A DNA stretch of 64,000 nt from Nectonema munidae (Eukaryota; Nematomorpha; Nectonematoida; Nectonematidae), in the NCBI GenBank assembly GCA_030549495.1, contig JAUIRK010000155.1, positions 122,882-186,881 of the forward strand, given 5' to 3'. Both the position numbers and the translations under genes were made by a program. Of this stretch, positions 45,461-64,000 are shown one piece after another (within the stretch, counting starts at the first letter, position 1; every line of letters begins with the position of its first letter). The notes below the pieces were generated by a model. The model did not search any database, was not told where the DNA came from, and saw only the letters and a program-made list of their open reading frames with translations.

Positions 45461-45648
45461 ATTTGCTTGAGCGCATTTATACTTTCTTGATGTATTAGTA
45501 GCATTATCATATCCTTGTGCTCTACAGTTGCTCAAAGGAATGGCATGCTCTTCTAAGGTATCATAATTAATTAAGCAAGTTTTCCTCTCTCTTATGCTGC
45601 AATAAGCAAACATAAGAAATAGTTCTTGTACCTCATATTTACTGGAAC

Positions 45649-48600
45649 GTTAGTATAAGACAAAACAGGACCGTTAGTATAAGACCAAACAGGACCGTTA
45701 GTATAAGACCAAACAGGACCGTTAGTATAAGACCGAGCTGGAGCGTTCGTATAAGACCGAGCTGGAACGTTCGTATAAGACCGAGCTGGAGCGTTCGTAT
45801 AAGACCGAGCTGGAGCGTTCGTATAAGACCGAGCTGGAGCGTTCGTATAAGACCAAGGTGGACCGTTCGTATAAGACCAAGGTGGACCGTTCGTATAAGA
45901 CCAAGGTGGACCCTTCGTATAAGACCAAGGTGGACCGTTCGTATAAGACCAAGGTGGACCGTTCGTATAAGACCAAGGTGGACCGTTCGTATATAAGACC
46001 AAGGTGGACCGTTCGTATATAAGACCAAGGTGGACCGTTCGTATATAAGACCAAGGTGGACCGTTCGTATATAAGACCAAGGTGGACCGTTCGTATATAA
46101 GACCAAGGTGGACCGTTCGTATATAAGACCAAGGTGGACCGTTCGTATATAAGACCAAGGTGGACCGTTCGTATATAAGACCAAGGTGGACCGTTCGTAT
46201 ATAAGACCAAGGTGGACCGTTCGTATATAAGACCAAGGTGGACCGTTCGTATATAAGACCAAGGTGGACCGTTCGTATATAAGACCAAGGTGGACCGTTC
46301 GTATATAAGACCAAGGTGGACCGTTCGTATAAGACCAAGGTGGACCGTTCGTATAAGACCAAGGTGGACCGTTCGTATAAGACCAAGGTGGACCGTTCGT
46401 ATAAGACCAAGGTGGACCGTTCGTATAAGACCAAGGTGGACCGTTCGTATAAGACCAAGGTGGACCGTTCGTATAAGACCAAGGTGGACCGTTCGTATAA
46501 GACCAAGGTGGGCCGTTCGTATAAGACCAAGGTGGGCCGTTCGTATAAGACCAAGGTGGGCCGTTCGTATAAGACCAAGGTGGGCCGTTCGTATAAGACC
46601 AAGGTGGGCCGTTCGTATAAGACCAAGGTGGGCCGTTCGTATAAGACCAAGGTGGGCCGTTCGTATAAGACCAAGGTGGGCCGTTCGTATAAGACCAAGG
46701 TGGGCCGTTCGTATAAGACCAAGGTGGACCGTTCGTATAAGACCAAGGTGGGCCGTTCGTATAAGACCAAGGTGGGCCGTTCGTATAAGACCAAGGTGGA
46801 CCGTTCGTATAAGACCAAGGTGGACCGTTCGTATAAGACCAAGGTGGACCGTTTGTATAAGACCAAGGTGGACCGTTTGTATAAGACCAAGGTGGACCGT
46901 TTGTATAAGACCAAGGTGGACCGTTTGTATAAGACCAAGGTGGACCGTTTGTATAAGACCAAGGTGGACCGTTCGTATAAGACCAAGGTGGACCGTTCGT
47001 ATAAGACCAAGGTGGACCGTTCGTATAAGACCAAGGTGGACCGTTCGTATAAGACCAAGGTGGACCGTTCGTATAAGACCAAGGTGGGCCGTTCGTATAA
47101 GACCAAGGTGGGCCGTTCGTATAAGACCAAGGTGGGCCGTTCGTATAAGACCAAGGTGGGCCGTTCGTATAAGACCAAGGTGGGCCGTTCGTATAAGACC
47201 AAGGTGGGCCGTTCGTATAAGACCAAGGTGGGCCGTTCGTATAAGACCAAGGTGGGCCGTTCGTATAAGACCAAGGTGGGCCGTTCGTATAAGACCAAGG
47301 TGGGCCGTTCGTATAAGACCAAGGTGGGCCGTTCGTATAAGACCAAGGTGGGCCGTTCGTATAAGACCAAGGTGGACTGTTCGTATAAGACCAAGGTGGA
47401 CCGTTTGTATAAGACCAAGGTGGACCGTTTGTATAAGACCAAGGTGGACCGTTTGTATAAGACCAAGGTGGACCGTTTGTATAAGACCAAGGTGGACCGT
47501 TTGTATAAGACCAAGGTGGACCGTTTGTATAAGACCAAGGTGGACCGTTCGTATAAGACCAAGGTGGATCGTTCGTATAAGACCAAGGTGGATCGTTCGT
47601 ATAAGACCAAGGTGGATCGTTCGTATAAGACCAAGGTGGACCGTTCGTATAAGACCAAGGTGGACCGTTCGTATAAGACCAAGGTGGACCGTTCGTATAA
47701 GACCAAGGTGGACCGTTCGTATAAGACCAAGGTGGACCGTTCGTATAAGACCAAGGTGGACCGTTTGTACAAGACCAAGGTGGACCGTTCGTATAAGACC
47801 AAGGTGGACCGTTCGTATAAGACCAAGGTGGACCGTTCGTATAAGACCAAGGTGGACCGTTCGTATAAGACCAAGGTGGACCGTTCGTATAAGACCAAGG
47901 TGAACCGTTCGTATAAGACCAAGGTGGACCGTTTGTACAAGACCAAGGTGGACCGTTCGTATAAGACCAAGGTGGACCGTTTGTACAAGACCAAGGTGGA
48001 CCGTTCGTATAAGACCAAGGTGGACCGTTCGTATAAGACCAAGGTGGACCGTTCGTATAAGACCAAGGTGGACCGTTCGTATAAGACCAAGGTGGACCGT
48101 TCGTATAAGACCAAGGTGGACCGTTCGTATAAGACCAAGGTGGACCGTTCGTATAAGACCAAGGTGGACCGTTCGTATAAGACCAAGGTGGACCGTTCGT
48201 ATAAGACCAAGGTGGACCGTTCGTATAAGACCAAGGTGGACCGTTCGTATAAGACCAAGGTGGACCGTTCGTATAAGACCAAGGTGGACCGTTCGTATAA
48301 GACCAAGGTGGACCGTTCGTATAAGACCAAGGTGGACCGTTCGTATAAGACCAAGGTGGACCGTTCGTATAAGACCAAGGTGGACCGTTCGTATAAGACC
48401 AAGGTGGACCGTTCGTATAAGACCAAGGTGGACCGTTCGTATAAGACCAAGGTGGGCCGTTCGTATAAGACCAAGGTGGGCCGTTCGTATAAGACCAAGG
48501 TGGGCCGTTCGTATAAGACCAAGGTGGGCCGTTCGTATAAGACCAAGGTGGGCCGTTCGTATAAGACCAAGGTGGGCCGTTAGTATAAGACCAAGGTGGG

Positions 48601-48746
48601 CCGTTAGTATAAGACCAAGGTGGGCCGTTAGTATAAGACCAAGCTGGAGCCTTCGTATAAGACCAAGCTGGAGCCTTCGTATAAGACCAAGCTGGAGCCT
48701 TCGTATAAGACCAAGCTGGAGCCTTCGTATAAGACCAAGCTGGACC
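45649..48746. repeat. 3.1-kb minisatellite, 24-bp unit (about 128 copies) with a block of 26-bp units
   Basis: The 24-bp unit contains GTATAAGACCAAGGTGGACC preceded by GTTC. About 13 consecutive units between 45985 and 46330 are 26 bp because TATA is lengthened to TATATA. Variants come in blocks: GGGCC for GGACC (46500-46720, 47080-47355, 48450-48620), TTTGT for TTCGT (46850-46970, 47400-47540), GGATC (three units near 47570). Both edges are diverged: CAGGACC and GAGCTGGAGC units on the left, AAGCTGGAGCC on the right, GTTAGT at both margins. Because 24 is a multiple of 3, both strands are open for hundreds of codons; I do not regard those as genes. About 50 percent GC against roughly 30 percent around it. 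Confidence 0.95.
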
Positions 48747-49291
48747 GTTAGTTGACCGAGCTGAACTGAGACGTATTCAGAATAGAACTAAACCGAATCA
48801 TTATAAGGACCTAATAGTCCTCTAGGACCGGTTTTATCATATCTTGTATTGTAATGTGAACCGAACATATCTTTGTAAAAACTAAAAAAAATTCTTGACT
48901 AGATGCATGTAATTACATGGCTTATCATAAAACCAACAATAAATGATGTAGATTATTAAAACGATTGAGATTTTTTAGTAATAAATCTGACAACCGAAAC
49001 CAGTAACCATTCGGTGATCAAAAATATGGTGCTGTTGGTGCACTTGAATTAACAATAGCATACCTGAACTAAGTAACAAAATGTAATGACAAACGATATA
49101 TGATTTCATAAAATCGATAACATATGTGTTGTAACAAGTTGCAAAGCTAATAACTTTACGATCGTAATCATCCACATTTTTCGTATCGCGTGCGAAATAA
49201 TTCGTATTCTTTCCCATTATCGATTTTTCTCTTATTTTATCGTTTCTTCTTCTGGCTCGTTTAGACACGCTCCAGGCATATTGATACAAGC
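48747..49291. other. Spacer upstream of the LRRC20-like gene
   Basis: Ordinary AT-rich sequence of about 545 bp between the minisatellite and the LRRC20-like start codon. It must hold the gene's promoter and 5' UTR if 49292 is in the first exon, but I see no clear TATA box or initiator. Confidence 0.35.
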
Positions 49292-61798
<12,507 letters not shown>

Positions 61799-61918
61799 TG
61801 TTTCATGTTTCATTCTCTTTCCTTGTTACCTTTAAATTCTTTTTTTGTCCAGTATATTATTTACCTGATATCATTTTTAAGAACCCACTTTCGAGAATAT
61901 AACAAAAATATAAATGGA

Positions 61919-61924
61919 AATAAA
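61919..61924 (+). promoter_or_regulatory. Polyadenylation signal of the LRRC20-like gene
   Basis: AATAAA 121 bases after the stop; a second lies at 62013-62018. Either would give a short 3' UTR. Confidence 0.45.
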
Positions 61925-62224
61925 ACTGTTTTCATCATTTTTTCTTTTTACTTACAATTAATAACTCTTTATTTTTTAATTATTTTTTAGAGTATTCCTC
62001 TGAATTATTTGAAATAAAAAAATCTAACGCTTTAACCCCTAGGACAGAGTTGATAAAACCTAGAAGACACAATCATGTCGTTTCGACATGAATGTGTAGT
62101 TTGAGGTAGAGAGAGAGAGAGAAAGAAGTAAATATCATCACCAATCATGAATCAGAATTGTGTGAAGTTTGTTTTCGATTCTTCTTGAGTGTATTCATAA
62201 GTGTTTTCTTATTTTTTGATTGTT

Positions 62225-64000
62225 CTACGTGTTACATATGTATGTATCTGTATGGTGTAAGAAATAAACATAAGTCAATAGAACTTTATTATCGATGATA
62301 CACTCTTTACAAAAAATGACAAAACCCTTTTTGCAGCAACTATTATCACATAACGGGCATACACTTTTAATATTTTGTGTTTCATGCTCTTTGGAATAAC
62401 ATGCTTTTCTTTTTCGACTTTCAGTTCTCTTTTTTTTCAAGTAGCTTTCTTTTCTTGTTCCTTTGATCATACATTGAAACTCTAGAAGAGGTGTAAGACG
62501 AAATAGAAACAAGAATTCCCATCATGCCCATACCAAGATTTCGTACAGAAGTTGTGTGTAAGTCTTTGGATTCTTTTGATGTTGAAGATGAATAAAATCT
62601 TTTATTTTCATCATTAATTTTGAAGAGTACCCAACAGTTTTGCACCAAAATATCGAATATGTTCGTAATAAACCTTTTTTCCCATCTTCCATCTCTATAG
62701 TACTGGGAAGTGGAGTATAGACTAAGATTTTGATCTACTCGATCTACATGCCCCATTAAACTGTTCTAATATTTTACTTGCTCTGGAATTTCGTCTTTTT
62801 TTTTTGTTTCTACTGAAATGATCGTGACCATATTGATGATGATCGGTACTCACAAAAATAATTAGGAATTTACCTTTTTTATCATGGTATATTGAAAACT
62901 GAACAGTTTTTCCATCGTTATACTTTTTTTCTAAAACGTCAAATTTTCTACAAAATTTGGAAGTTATTTGCTTGCAGAAGAATTTTCTTATTAAATCGGG
63001 ATGAATGAAAGTCGTGAGTCTCATTCGTGAAAATGTTCCGCTGCAAGAAATTCCATTGTCTAAAAGAAATTCAACAACGACTTTGTTGAAAAAATCACTA
63101 TCAGCAGTCAGATTCAATCCTGAATGCAAAACTTTTTCATAATTTGTGTACCAACTCATAAATACCTTGATGAGATGTGAATTGCCTTGATGCTTGTAAA
63201 AATATATCATATACATAGTGTCCATCATCTGCAATGGCCGTACTTCTCTTTTTTACCTTTTATGAAAGTTTTGAGAGGGTCTCTTGATGAAAAGGATTTT
63301 CTCAAAATTTCATCTAGACAAATACTGGAGTTAGGATGATAAGGGTACTTATATTTTATAAATAAACTTGACATTTTTAAATTCAATTTTGAACATAACT
63401 TATTGATATCTTTGGTCATGAAGTATTCACATGTCCCATCGTTTTTCATTTTTTTAATCTTTTTATTGCCCTTGATATCTAAAACTTCGGTGTATTCAAT
63501 TTTTCCAGGCACTAAATATCGCCCAATTTCAAGAAGTTTATTATATGATATAGGGTTTATTGATACACCATATTGGTCTTTTATGTGTGTTTCTAAACTT
63601 CTATTTAAAACTCTGAATTCTAACATGTTTACCTTTGTCCGTATTCATCAACAAATGGAATCCAAGATACTGGTAAATGTCTTCTTTAGAGAACTTATCA
63701 TTAGTAATTTTACTTTTATTTTTAACATTTTCATTTGTCCAAAACAAAATGTGATCTATAATTTCTCCAAAACAATAGTTGAAAAAAGTTTTTTTATCAT
63801 AAAAAAGTCTTTCTGAGATTTTCTGCACATTAGGCTTATTAACAATATGATTTCTTACATTTTTTCCAAAAAAAGCTTCAGGTGGAGTCTTTACCAGTGC
63901 CCAATTTTCAAATCATCATCAGGTATAAGCAGGTTTTGACTCAAATAATTCATATGTGATTGATTTGTTTCAATAGCCAAGTAATATAGTAGTTGTAACG
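62225..64000 (-). pseudogene. piggyBac-type transposase remnant (copy 2), runs off the window edge
   Basis: Minus strand, nearly full transposase in successive frames. About 63900-63601: KTPPEAFFGKNVRNHIVN, DIYQYLGFHLLMNTDKG. 63626-63225: ISYNKLLEIGRYL, SICLDEILRKSF with the first Asp, and PLKTFIKGKKEKYG. 63234-62722: LTADSDFFNKVVVEFLLDNG with the second Asp, then CSGTFSRMR. 62756-62421: MGHVDRVDQNLSLYS with the GGVDxxDQ-type Asp pair, DGRWEKRFITNIFDILVQNC. 62512-62225: the cysteine cluster CPLCDNSCCKKGFVIFCKEC. Unlike copies 1 and 3, all acidic catalytic residues look present; the pieces overlap by a few codons, so about four single-base frame changes separate them. Either a fairly young dead copy or affected by homopolymer errors. 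Confidence 0.85.

Larger units (their letters stand above)
40644..45648 (-). pseudogene. hAT (ZMYM/DUF4371-like) transposase remnant split by two insertions
   Basis: Read on the minus strand. 45613-45404 gives TLEEHAIPLSNCRAQGYDNA, the family's DCRGQ.YDNA motif. After an inserted MITE, 45015-44900 gives CFPCGCYALNLC and AAESLP in one frame and FKQIYNLFNSSPKEWELLKT in the next, then LNGVSDTRWSDRLQ. 44828-44340 continues through the helical insertion domain. After the TTAA-element copy B, 41265-40990 gives the C-terminal dimerisation region with IPATVALAERSFSKLKFVEK and RSNMSKTLLVDLARLNIES. The minus-strand 3' terminus is the CAGGGCCTCC motif at 40644. The N-terminus is lost at the minisatellite. 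Several stops and frame changes; long dead. Confidence 0.85.

Noticed and set aside
45592-48583. 992-, 755- and 537-codon ORFs read as giant repeat proteins
   Set aside because: They are produced by a 24-bp tandem unit lacking stops; the frames are open on both strands at once and there is no start context, splice structure or non-repeat domain.
45649-48746. CRISPR-like array
   Set aside because: Units are directly adjacent with no unique spacers, in an animal genome; it is a minisatellite.

Overview
The window is AT-rich, intron-rich animal DNA. Three host genes can be read and almost everything else is transposon debris and tandem repeat. The animal call rests on a paired-class homeobox gene close to Phox2, a NAB-type EGR co-repressor and an LRRC20-like leucine-rich-repeat gene, all with spliced structures. 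Long introns, many hAT, piggyBac and Tigger/pogo remnants and a LINE with a tandem pentanucleotide tail would fit a repeat-rich arthropod such as a parasitic copepod. The phylum is inference only.

Layout. 1-1.8 kb: the 3' end of a NAB-like gene (+). 1.8-10.2 kb: non-coding DNA with a tRNA-like SINE, a small hAT-like MITE, a piggyBac remnant (+) and an unclassified C2H2-bearing transposon remnant (-). 10.2-13.5 kb: a nearly full-length but decayed Tigger/pogo element. 13.5-20.1 kb: no recognised gene, two tRNA-like SINE fragments. 20.1-22.3 kb: a two-exon Phox2-like homeobox gene (-) with a hAT MITE in its intron. 22.5-27.7 kb: a TTAA-flanked non-autonomous element interrupted by a second Tigger, a hAT end, a SINE and an inverted piece of the same element family. 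27.8-36.1 kb: mostly empty, with a 5'-truncated LINE tail and a few unproven ORFs. 36.5-39.9 kb: a Jockey/CR1-like LINE with an internal deletion. 40.6-45.6 kb: a hAT (ZMYM/DUF4371-like) transposase remnant (-) split by two younger insertions, ending at a 3.1-kb minisatellite (45.6-48.7 kb). 49.3-61.8 kb: the LRRC20-like gene (+), four exons over 12.5 kb, whose introns carry satellite monomers, a long CA repeat, MITEs, a hAT remnant and a third piggyBac with a hAT MITE inside it. 62.2-64 kb: another piggyBac remnant (-) running off the edge.

The host genes are not an operon or pathway unit: NAB and Phox2 are nuclear regulators, and LRRC20 is a small LRR protein of unclear role. The most informative parts are (i) the complete exon structure of the LRRC20-like gene, in which all three intron phases agree, (ii) a minimal Phox2-like homeoprotein that ends two residues after the homeodomain, (iii) a TTAA-flanked element carrying two internal tandem arrays whose monomers recur elsewhere, with a Tigger insertion confirmed by a paralogous empty site, (iv) a LINE 3' end with two RNA hairpins, and (v) the minisatellite with block-wise higher-order structure.
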